A stretch of DNA of 9,802 bases from Nitrospirota bacterium (GTDB taxonomy: Bacteria > Nitrospirota > Nitrospiria > Nitrospirales > Nitrospiraceae): contig JACPZN010000078.1 in NCBI GenBank assembly GCA_016195505.1, positions 1 to 9,802 on the forward strand, in the 5' to 3' direction. Of the stretch, positions 1 through 5,556 are shown in pieces. Below the pieces are notes generated by a model. That model searched no databases and had not been told where the DNA came from. It saw only the letters and a list, made by a program, of their open reading frames with translations. Each line of letters starts with the position of its first letter. Position 1 is the first letter of the stretch. Made by a program: the position numbers and the translations under genes.

Positions 1-83
1 CAGGCTCGCAGAGTGTGAGCCCTAACGTGTGGCGATAGACACTCTACTTGCCGATAAACATATCTGATTCCGAGCGTCCCGCC

Positions 84-112
84 TTGCCGTTTGACCGAGT
101 CTTTTTTAGAAT
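84..112 (+). promoter_or_regulatory. Candidate sigma-70-type promoter
   Basis: A TTGCCG box (84-89) is followed after 17 bases by TAGAAT (107-112), which matches TATAAT at 5 of 6 positions. It lies about 60 bases upstream of the first gene. A second -35-like box, TTGACC (91-96), has no good -10 partner at normal spacing. The first 60 bases also hold a 7-bp inverted repeat, AGAGTGT (10-16) with ACACTCT (39-45), possibly the end of an upstream transcript. These are pattern matches only; the promoter preferences of this organism are unknown to me. Confidence 0.35.
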
Positions 113-173
113 GAATACGGTCGCAGATGATGTAGTGAACCACTCGGGCGAGTTACTTCATGAGTGAACGGGC

Positions 174-1001
174 ATGAAGCTGCTGAAGGGATGGTGGAGC
201 TGGTTTTGGCGTCAAAGCCTGCTCAACAAGATCGTCATCTTCGGACTGATTGCCGCCATCGTGCCATTGTTCCTTCCTACGGTCGTTGCCTGGTTCAGAC
301 CCACGATGATCAAGGTGGGTGTCGCTTTCTACGTGTACGAGCGGGCTTTCCAGTTGCAGGGGATGAATACGGTCTATTTTTTTGAGAAGCGGAATCTTGT
401 GTCCGATTGCAGTCTCCGCCGTACTGAACAATCCATGCCGAAAGGCCGTGCCAAGGCGCATGATCCGCAATCCTGGGTCTTGATCAAGTTACTCCTTGAA
501 AACGCGTCGGACCGAAGCATTACGAATCTCCAAGTGGGCGTCAGGTCTCCTGCCTTGAATTCCGCCACGCGGTTGTTGACGTCGCCGAATGTGGAAGCCG
601 CCGGGAAACGGGACACTCCCGCTTCCGATTCCCGGCCGGTGTATGTGGTCTCGATAACGGCCCTCGCGCCGATGAGCTCCGTGGTGCTCAGCTTGAAGAC
701 TCCGATCGACGAGAACCTCCGTCAGTTTATCTATGTCAATCGTCGTCCGGTCACCATTCAAGTACCCTATGTGTCAGCGGATCAGTTTCGATCGTATCCG
801 CCGATCGTGTCCCGCACCAACGCCATAAAGATCTTGAACCGGGAGAGTGTCCTGCGAACCGATGGGGAAACGCTTGTGGATGAGAAGATTGAGGTTGCCA
901 TGTTGCCGGCCGGCGAGCCTGACTCGAAGGAGGAAGAAGCGTCATATAGACTTCTTCCTAAGGCGCGCGCTTGTTCAGAGGGAGAGGCGGGCATTTGGTA
1001 G
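174..1001 (+). CDS. Membrane-anchored protein of unknown function
   Basis: I do not recognise a family. The 275-residue product starts with a short aromatic, basic segment (KGWWSWFWRQ) followed by one hydrophobic helix at about residues 18-41, then a soluble region of about 230 residues. The soluble part has alternating hydrophobic strands, for example VLIKLLLENASDRSITNLQV near 102-121 and VYVVSITALAPMSSVVLSL further on, which suggests a beta-rich extracytoplasmic domain. The topology is probably N-in with the bulk outside. The ATG at 174 is the only sensible start, because an in-frame TGA lies three codons upstream. The Shine-Dalgarno sequence is poor (AACGGG). A candidate promoter lies upstream. 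The next gene on the same strand, a decayed secreted protein, starts 69 bases after this stop. Coding is supported by length and by a clear membrane segment, while function is open. Confidence 0.72.
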   Translation: MKLLKGWWSWFWRQSLLNKIVIFGLIAAIVPLFLPTVVAWFRPTMIKVGVAFYVYERAFQLQGMNTVYFFEKRNLVSDCSLRRTEQSMPKGRAKAHDPQSWVLIKLLLENASDRSITNLQVGVRSPALNSATRLLTSPNVEAAGKRDTPASDSRPVYVVSITALAPMSSVVLSLKTPIDENLRQFIYVNRRPVTIQVPYVSADQFRSYPPIVSRTNAIKILNRESVLRTDGETLVDEKIEVAMLPAGEPDSKEEEASYRLLPKARACSEGEAGIW

Positions 1002-1019
1002 GGGTGAGCCATTCACCCC
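1001..1019 (+). terminator. Hairpin directly after the first gene, no U-tract
   Basis: A perfect 7-bp stem, GGGGTGA (1001-1007) with TCACCCC (1013-1019), closes a 5-base loop and begins at the last base of the TAG stop codon. No run of T follows, so it is not a classical intrinsic terminator. It may stabilise the 3' end or act with Rho. Functional assignment is weak. Confidence 0.3.
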
Positions 1020-1070
1020 GCGTCTGAGACCATGTCTCTCCAAGATGTGATGTCTTGCCCAGGAGTCCAC

Positions 1071-1516
1071 ATGATGAAACGACTGCTCTTACTCACATTA
1101 CTGGTGCTGACGAGTGAATCAGCCTATGCGGAATGGGTGCCGGTTCAGAAGGAATATCTCTTGCCAGGGCTGCAGACGGTGTACATCGATCCAACCACCA
1201 TCGAACGAGACGGGGCCCTGGTGACGCTGTGGTAATTATCCGACTATAACTGGATGCAAGGGGGACCGAGATCAGCTAACCGATTTTTGCGACGACAACC
1301 CAGAAGCAATTCGACTGCATGGAAAAGCGCCTTCGCCTGCTGGCATACACGGAGTTCTCACACCGCATGGCATCCGGTACAGCAGCTGATGGACTTGTAG
1401 ACCAAGAGGGGTGGCTACCAGTTGAGCCGGCCAGCATGAGCCAATCGTTGTGGGAAGTTGCCTGCGGCACGGCGCGATCGCGCCGTGCCGAAGCGACCGA
1501 CGTCTCTTCCAGTTAG
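1071..1516 (+). pseudogene. Decayed Adhesin_E-type secreted protein
   Basis: The 5' part encodes a signal peptide (MMKRLLLLTLLVLTSESAYA, predicted cleavage before EWVPV) and then ...LQTVYIDPTTIERDGALVTLW before a TAA at 1233-1235. Translation past the TAA gives LSDYNWMQGGPRSANRF. Homology-like sequence then resumes one base out of phase at about 1289 as ATTTQKQFDCMEKRLRLLAY and runs to ...MSQSLWEVACG and a TAG at 1514-1516. The order of motifs (VYIDPxTI, an LWxLxDY-like stretch, QxxFDCxEKRxRLLAY, PVxPxSxxxxLWxVAC) matches the surface-adhesin E family as I know it from Nitrospira and some proteobacteria. A CAA-to-TAA change at 1233 plus one lost base near 1284-1290 (a T5 run) explains the break. 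The start has AGGAG at 1061-1065. The family attribution is from memory. Two independent lesions make simple sequencing error unlikely. Confidence 0.78.
1465..1490. repeat. 26-nt perfect palindrome
   Basis: The half-site CGGCACGGCGCGA (1465-1477) is followed at once by its exact reverse complement (1478-1490), with GCGATCGC at the centre. It lies inside the 3' end of the decayed Adhesin_E gene, just after its conserved VACG, and 23 bases beyond the stop of the convergent flavoprotein gene. It could fold into a GC-rich hairpin and end transcripts from either side, but no T-tract follows on either strand. A protein-binding site is an alternative. Confidence 0.6.
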
Positions 1517-2784
1517 AATTCAATAGCAGCTTTTCCGGCAAGCAATCCTGTTGCCCAGGCCCATTGAAAATTGAAACCGCCGATGCGGCCGTCGCAGTCC
1601 AGAATCTCGCCAATTAAATAGAGACCCGGCACAACCTTAGATTCCATGGTCCGAAAGTTCACCTCTTCTAACGGAATCCCCCCCGCCGTGACTTCTGCGT
1701 AGTTCCAGCCACGATCCGATTTGACTGGCATCTGAAATTTAGTCAGTTCGGCGATCAGACGGTCTCGCTCCTCGCGCCGCACTTGCGCGATGGCTCTCTG
1801 CGGATCGGTTTCGACATACAGGCAGAGTTGCTCGGCGAGCCGTTCCGGAATACGAATCGTCAGCGTTTTCACCAGCGATCTCCGGGGATGGCCTGCCGCT
1901 TGTTCCGCGAACCACTGCCTAGCCTGCTCTTGTGTCTGATCCGGCAGAAAGCTCGCATAGACTTCGGCCTTGTCTCCTCGTTCCCGAGCCAGCGTCCAAA
2001 ATCGGCTGGCGTCCATGACGACCGGACCGCTGATCCCGAAGTGGGTCCACAGCAAGCTTCCGGTCCGCCTGTCGACGTTGCGGCCTTTCACATTCGTGGT
2101 GAGTTCGACTTCGTGTGAGAGACCGGAAAGTGTCTTGTGGAACATCCTGTCGTCGAGGACCAGCGGCACCAGAGCCGGGGCGGTGGCTGTCACCTCATGG
2201 CCCAACCGTCGTGCCAGCTCATAGCCGAATCCATCGCTCCCCGATTTCGGGACCGATCTGCCTCCAGTGGCAAGAACCACCCTGCGCGCCTTCAAAGTTC
2301 CATGAGTATGATGGACGGCAAATCCCGCTTCTGGAGCAGGAAGCCGGTCGATCTCAGTCACCCGATGGTCCGGGCGAATGACCACGTCCGATTCGCAGCA
2401 GCGCTCGATGAGCGCGTTCAGAACCGTCCGTGCCTTATCGGTGACTGGAAAGAGCTTGCCGGTCTCTTCGCGTTTGAGTTCGACCCCCAGCGAGGCGAAC
2501 CACTTGATGGTGTCTTCAACCCGGAATGCCGCCAGCACATTCTTGATGATGTGGTGGTTGCCGAAGAAGTCGCTCGGCGTCACGACCTCGTGCGTGACGT
2601 TACATCGCCCGCCACCGGAAACGAGGATCTTCGCTCCAATGGTCTTGGCCCCATCAAGGACGACAATGGTCCGTGAGTCCGATAGCCTGGCCGCTTCGCC
2701 TGCAAAAATGGCTGCAGTCAGGCCGGCCGCTCCAGCCCCGACAACTACGACATCGCATTTGGTTGGCTCGTCAACATTAGACAC
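1513..2784 (-). CDS. HI0933/BaiN-type FAD-dependent oxidoreductase
   Basis: The 423-residue protein has the full architecture of the HI0933 family (annotated as NAD(P)/FAD-dependent or aminoacetone-oxidase-type flavoproteins, including YhiN and BaiN). It has an N-terminal dinucleotide-binding GAGAAGL at 16-22, SGGGRCNVTH at 56-65, LATGG at 171-175, and a C-terminal TAGGIPLEEVNFRTMESK followed by GLYLIGEILDCDGRIGGFNF and QWAWATG. Length fits the family. It is probably cytoplasmic; the physiological substrate of most members is unknown. The start is GTG at 2784: an in-frame TAG lies three codons upstream, and AGGTAG sits about 8 bases before it. Its TAA overlaps the TAG of the convergent pseudogene (1513-1516). 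It diverges from the zinc-ribbon gene at 2888. The gene looks intact. Confidence 0.92.
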   Translation of the reverse strand: MSNVDEPTKCDVVVVGAGAAGLTAAIFAGEAARLSDSRTIVVLDGAKTIGAKILVSGGGRCNVTHEVVTPSDFFGNHHIIKNVLAAFRVEDTIKWFASLGVELKREETGKLFPVTDKARTVLNALIERCCESDVVIRPDHRVTEIDRLPAPEAGFAVHHTHGTLKARRVVLATGGRSVPKSGSDGFGYELARRLGHEVTATAPALVPLVLDDRMFHKTLSGLSHEVELTTNVKGRNVDRRTGSLLWTHFGISGPVVMDASRFWTLARERGDKAEVYASFLPDQTQEQARQWFAEQAAGHPRRSLVKTLTIRIPERLAEQLCLYVETDPQRAIAQVRREERDRLIAELTKFQMPVKSDRGWNYAEVTAGGIPLEEVNFRTMESKVVPGLYLIGEILDCDGRIGGFNFQWAWATGLLAGKAAIEF

Positions 2785-2887
2785 TTTTAACTACCTGTTA
2801 ACACGGGATTAATCTCACGATGTTACGTTTCCCACCGTGCGCTGCTGAGTTCATCGTCGTCATTCACATCAGCAGGAGGTGGGCGCC
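2785..2887 (+). promoter_or_regulatory. Divergent intergenic region with RBS and leader inverted repeat
   Basis: This stretch lies between the divergent starts of the flavoprotein and zinc-ribbon genes and must hold promoters for both, though I see no clean -35/-10 pair. A strong Shine-Dalgarno AGGAGGT (2874-2880), 7 bases before the ATG at 2888, fixes the start of the small gene. A 7-bp inverted repeat, CTGCTGA (2842-2848) with TCAGCAG (2869-2875), has its 3' arm touching that ribosome-binding site, so pairing could partly hide it. GTTAAC near 2798 is a short palindrome of no clear meaning. Confidence 0.4.
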
Positions 2888-3058
2888 ATGACTTGTCAAA
2901 AATGCAAAGGGCTGATGATCGAGGAGCGGCAACCGGAACTGTCGCCCAGCACGATTGTCCATCGCTGTATCAATTGTGGTCTACTCCTTGATCCGTTAAT
3001 TCAGCAGAACCGCAACAACCGTATGCGGGCGAAAGAGTCGTTCCTCCATGCGGCGTAG
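2888..3058 (+). CDS. Small two-CxxC zinc-ribbon protein
   Basis: This 56-residue frame begins MTCQKCKGLMIEERQPE and ends RMRAKESFLHAA. It has two CxxC knuckles, C3/C6 and C27/C30 (CINCG), separated by 20 residues, the spacing of a rubredoxin-like or zinc-ribbon fold. The C-terminal third is basic and polar. The strong AGGAGGT site 7 bases upstream and clean termination support genuine translation despite the short length. I recall similar short proteins (xxCxxCxGLM... CxxCG) in multiple copies in Nitrospira genomes, with no known role. It could bind nucleic acid or protein as a small regulator, which is inference. It is divergent from the flavoprotein gene and convergent with xthA. Confidence 0.8.
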   Translation: MTCQKCKGLMIEERQPELSPSTIVHRCINCGLLLDPLIQQNRNNRMRAKESFLHAA

Positions 3059-3137
3059 CGTAATGTTTGGTTCCATCCGGTCGTTGTGGACAACTTACGC
3101 ATGATCGGATGGGAGGGGGTGGGCGTCGCGTGCGTGG

Positions 3138-3911
3138 TCAGATCGAAAACTCTGCCCAGAGAAATGTATGGTCTGACGGGTCTTTCGCTCGCCTCGGCTC
3201 GACGTCCACGTCTGCCCCCACGCATTTTTCCGCCAGCGGCGCCGTCGACAGAATATGGTCGATGCGCCAACCTTTGTTGTTCTCCAGCGAACTCGGCGCC
3301 CGGTAATCCCAAAACGTATACTGTTGACGCATCGGATAGAGCCTCACGAACACATCTTGAAATCCCCAGGCAACCGTTCTCTCGTAGGCTTTGCGGGCAT
3401 CCTCGTGATAGCAGACATGGTTCAGATGTTTCTCCGGGCTATGCACGTCCATCGGTCGTGGAGCCACATTCATATCCCCACACCAAATTGCCGGGGTCCG
3501 CGGTGAGAGGTGTTTCTCGAAATATTTCCGCAGCCGTTCGTACCAGCCCAGTTTGTACACATACTTCGGTGAATCGATTTCAAATCCCTGCGGTACATAG
3601 GTATTCACGATGGGAATTCCGTCAATGACGACCCTGAGCAAGCGGGCGTCATCCGGATCTCCTCCATCGTCGAATCCATAGAAAGTCGCTTCGGGTTTCT
3701 TCCGGCTGAGGATCGCCACACCGTTGTACGACTTCATCCCTCGGAACGTGACTTCATACCCTGATGGCGCCAGGGCCAGCAGAGGAAACTCGCTATCCTG
3801 CACTTTAGTTTCCTGGAGGCAGAGGACATCGGGCCTCTGACGATCGAGCCATTCCAGCACAATGGGCAGGCGTTTGCGCAGGGAATTGACGTTGAAGGTG
3901 GCGATTTTCAT
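3138..3911 (-). CDS. xthA: Exodeoxyribonuclease III (AP endonuclease)
   Basis: The 257-residue protein belongs to the ExoIII/APE1 branch of the endonuclease/exonuclease/phosphatase superfamily, which cuts DNA at abasic sites and removes blocked 3' ends in base-excision repair. It starts MKIATFNVNSLRKRL, with metal-site N7 and E34 (CLQETK). It continues with NTYVPQG (Y105), GDMNVAPRP (D146, N148), YTFWDYR, GWRIDHIL (D218) and the terminal SDHTFLWAEF (D247, H248), so every catalytic block is present. Length is normal. It starts at ATG 3911 with no clear Shine-Dalgarno sequence. It lies 124 bases downstream of oxyR on the same strand, so co-transcription with the peroxide regulator is plausible; I see no strong terminator between them. 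The gene is intact. Confidence 0.95.
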   Translation of the reverse strand: MKIATFNVNSLRKRLPIVLEWLDRQRPDVLCLQETKVQDSEFPLLALAPSGYEVTFRGMKSYNGVAILSRKKPEATFYGFDDGGDPDDARLLRVVIDGIPIVNTYVPQGFEIDSPKYVYKLGWYERLRKYFEKHLSPRTPAIWCGDMNVAPRPMDVHSPEKHLNHVCYHEDARKAYERTVAWGFQDVFVRLYPMRQQYTFWDYRAPSSLENNKGWRIDHILSTAPLAEKCVGADVDVEPRRAKDPSDHTFLWAEFSI

Positions 3912-4035
3912 AGCGGACTTGGTCGGAGCCGAGCCCGCGGCATCCTAGCAAAAGCGGAACGTAGCAACAAGCTTCGGAAGAAGCAGTCGCTGGCTCTCCG
4001 AGATCCCAGAACACACGACACGGGCTGGTTCACTG

Positions 4036-4947
4036 CTATCGGCCTGTCACCATATTAAGTCCCGGTACCTTCAAGGCACGGACGGCATCCCGAATGACCT
4101 CAATGACCTGGGGCCGTGTGAATCCGCGCCGCCAGGCGAGCCCAATCCGACGACCCGGCACCGGTTTCGCCAGGTCGATCGCGACTAATCCCTTATTTTC
4201 GTATTTTCGCGTGAGGGCACTGCAGGGTAACACCGTGATGCCTAACCCGGAAGCCACCATCTGTCGGATGGTTTCCAGGGAGTTTCCCTGCCAGCCTTCG
4301 GCATCCGACCGGCTGAGTTCGGGACAGGCATCCAATACTTGTTGCCGAAAACAGTGCCCTGCGTGCGGCAGGAGCACCTTCTCCGATCCGAGCTGCCGCG
4401 AATCAATCAACTTCTTTTTCTGCCAGGGATGTCCAACCGGGACCAACACTTTAAACGGTTCGTCATACAAGGCTTGGGTTATGATCGCAGGCTCGTCGAA
4501 GGGCAGGGCGATCATAATCACATCCAATTTTCCGCTCTTCAGCATCCCGGTCAGATTGAGCGTGAGATTTTCTTCCAGCTCCAGCGGCATCTTTGGGGCG
4601 CGCGCGCTCAACAGCGGAACCAAATCCGGGAGGATGTAGGGTCCGACCGTTGCGATAACACCAAAGCGGAGCGGTCCCGCCAGTTGATCTTTCCCTTGCG
4701 CCGCAAGGACTTTGATTTGATCGGCCTCTTCCAACACTCGTTGGGCTTGGTGGACAATCTGTTCTCCTAACGGCGTGAGCGTGATCTGATTCTTCCTCCG
4801 CTCAAAGATCGTCGCGCTCAGTTCCTCTTCCAGTTTCTGAATGGCCAGGCTGAGCGCGGGCTGCGAAATACAACAACGGTCAGAGGCGCGTCCGAAGTGG
4901 CGCTCCTGCGCCACGGCGACGATATAGCGAAGTTCGGTGAGGGTCAT
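4036..4947 (-). CDS. oxyR: OxyR-type peroxide-sensing LysR regulator
   Basis: The 303-residue LysR-family regulator has an N-terminal winged helix-turn-helix (about residues 5-65, with FGRASDRCCISQPALSLAIQ as the helix-turn-helix core) and a C-terminal sensor domain (about 90-295). Within the sensor is GHCFRQQVLDAC, which places cysteines at residues 199 and 208. These are the spacing and numbering of the E. coli OxyR pair that forms the regulatory disulphide on oxidation by peroxide. It is therefore expected to be a cytoplasmic activator, and possibly repressor, of peroxide-defence genes. It is transcribed away from a dps remnant and a cytochrome c peroxidase gene, both typical OxyR-linked functions, and lies upstream of xthA. 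The start MTLTELRYIVAVAQERHF matches family starts. No obvious Shine-Dalgarno sequence is seen. Confidence 0.93.
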   Translation of the reverse strand: MTLTELRYIVAVAQERHFGRASDRCCISQPALSLAIQKLEEELSATIFERRKNQITLTPLGEQIVHQAQRVLEEADQIKVLAAQGKDQLAGPLRFGVIATVGPYILPDLVPLLSARAPKMPLELEENLTLNLTGMLKSGKLDVIMIALPFDEPAIITQALYDEPFKVLVPVGHPWQKKKLIDSRQLGSEKVLLPHAGHCFRQQVLDACPELSRSDAEGWQGNSLETIRQMVASGLGITVLPCSALTRKYENKGLVAIDLAKPVPGRRIGLAWRRGFTRPQVIEVIRDAVRALKVPGLNMVTGR

Positions 4948-5238
4948 GGGACAAGCTGCCGAGAAAAGGTCGGTCGATTGATTTATTCAACTGATCGTCA
5001 CATCTAACATAATCAATTGGAATAATAGACTAGCCGGCGTTAGATTTCCATCAGAACTGTTTCAAAGCCGATCGGGCTTTTCGCAAGGGTGTAGCCGATG
5101 CGATAAAGATTTCGCTGCGCGATGCACTTGCATCGACATAGCAAGACAGGTAACGTTGCAGTGGACGGCGCTATCGTACCGGCACTGACCCGAGATTATG
5201 GCGGGCGCTCGGCGTCTGCCTACGAAAGGGGAGGAGCC
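4948..5238. promoter_or_regulatory. oxyR-dps intergenic control region
   Basis: This 291-base gap separates oxyR from the divergent dps remnant and should carry promoters in both directions. The first 100 bases are AT-rich. They contain an inverted repeat, ATTGAT (4977-4982) with ATCAAT (5012-5017), and an ATAATAG motif near 5022, which could be part of a LysR/OxyR operator. I cannot align a full OxyR consensus (four spaced ATAG-type half-sites). Further on is the terminator-like hairpin at 5064-5081 and a near-perfect palindrome, CGATGCA (5120-5126) with TGCATCG (5129-5135). A GGGGAGGAG site at 5229-5237 precedes the dps start closely. Confidence 0.4.
5064..5081 (+). terminator. Short terminator-like hairpin inside the control region
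   Basis: AAAGCC (5064-5069) pairs with GGCTTT (5075-5080) across the loop GATCG, and the stem runs into TTTT. The shape resembles a minimal intrinsic terminator or attenuator reading rightward, upstream of the dps remnant. The stem has only three GC pairs, so it may be chance. Confidence 0.25.
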
Positions 5239-5492
5239 ATGAAATCTAATATTGAGATGACTGAACATGCGAGGATGAAGGAGCATCCTTGCTCTATTCC
5301 GGTAGTCAAGAGATGATCGTCGATTTCCTGGATGGCCATGAAACAATAATTCGTCAACTTTGTGAGGATGTGCAGATGATCGCGGAGAAGTATCATGTTG
5401 TGGGTACCAGCGATGTCCTCACCGCCATCCACGAACAACATGAGAAAATGAGCTCGATGTCGCGTGCGAACTTCGAAGGACCGTCGAGATAG
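5239..5492 (+). pseudogene. dps: Remnant of dps (ferritin-like DNA-protection protein)
   Basis: From ATG 5239 the frame reads MKSNIEMTEHARMKEHPC and stops early as SIPVVKR. One base out of phase, from about 5295, it continues YSGSQEMIVDFLDGHETIIR and then QLCEDVQMIAEKYHVVGTSD up to HEQHEKMSSMSRANFEGPSR and TAG at 5490-5492. The start resembles Dps starts (MKxNIGxT), and the second part resembles the Dps C-terminal helix region (RLKEHPGxYPxAxEMI, DHETIIRQL, KYHDxGTSDFLT, EQHEKMAWMLRA). Roughly 80 residues between are missing, including the helices that carry the ferroxidase His/Asp/Glu residues, and a single-base loss at 5293-5295 breaks the rest. SSMSRA in place of AWMLRA suggests further drift. 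The upstream GGGGAGGAG is a relic ribosome site. It lies between oxyR and the peroxidase, a natural site for dps. Family alignment is from memory. Confidence 0.8.
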
Positions 5493-5511
5493 TGGTTTAC
5501 AAATTGATCTA

Positions 5512-5548
5512 ATGCGCAATGACATTTCTGTCACTGCATAACTGGAGG
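5512..5548 (+). promoter_or_regulatory. Leader hairpin and start-deciding RBS of the peroxidase gene
   Basis: TGACA (5520-5524) pairs with TGTCA (5529-5533) around a TTTC loop, and flanking ATGC (5512-5515) can pair with GCAT (5536-5539), giving an imperfect hairpin just before the ribosome site. GGAGG at 5544-5548 lies only 2 bases from ATG 5551 but 8 bases from ATG 5557, so the second ATG is the better start. A TTTACA box at 5496-5501 is a possible -35, but no convincing -10 follows. Confidence 0.4.
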
Positions 5549-5556
5549 AGATGAAG

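Noticed and set aside
111..373. 12-base direct repeat ATGAATACGGTC at 111-122 and 362-373, each near a T-run
   Set aside because: One copy is in the leader and one inside the first gene; no other flanking similarity, so chance is the simplest explanation.
1272..1613. Minus-strand frame overlapping the broken Adhesin_E gene and the flavoprotein end
   Set aside because: It runs through sequence explained by two other genes and has no motif or ribosome site.
2137..2812. Plus-strand open frames opposite the flavoprotein gene
   Set aside because: The minus-strand gene carries all HI0933-family motifs; the overlapping frames show no recognisable domain.
3971..3984. GCTTC/GAAGC stem with a GGAA tetraloop between oxyR and xthA
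   Set aside because: A 5-bp stem without a T-tract is too weak to call a terminator or RNA element.
5122..5316. Longer frame extending the dps start upstream to 5122
   Set aside because: The Dps-like start with a ribosome site is at 5239; the upstream codons are low-similarity leader sequence.
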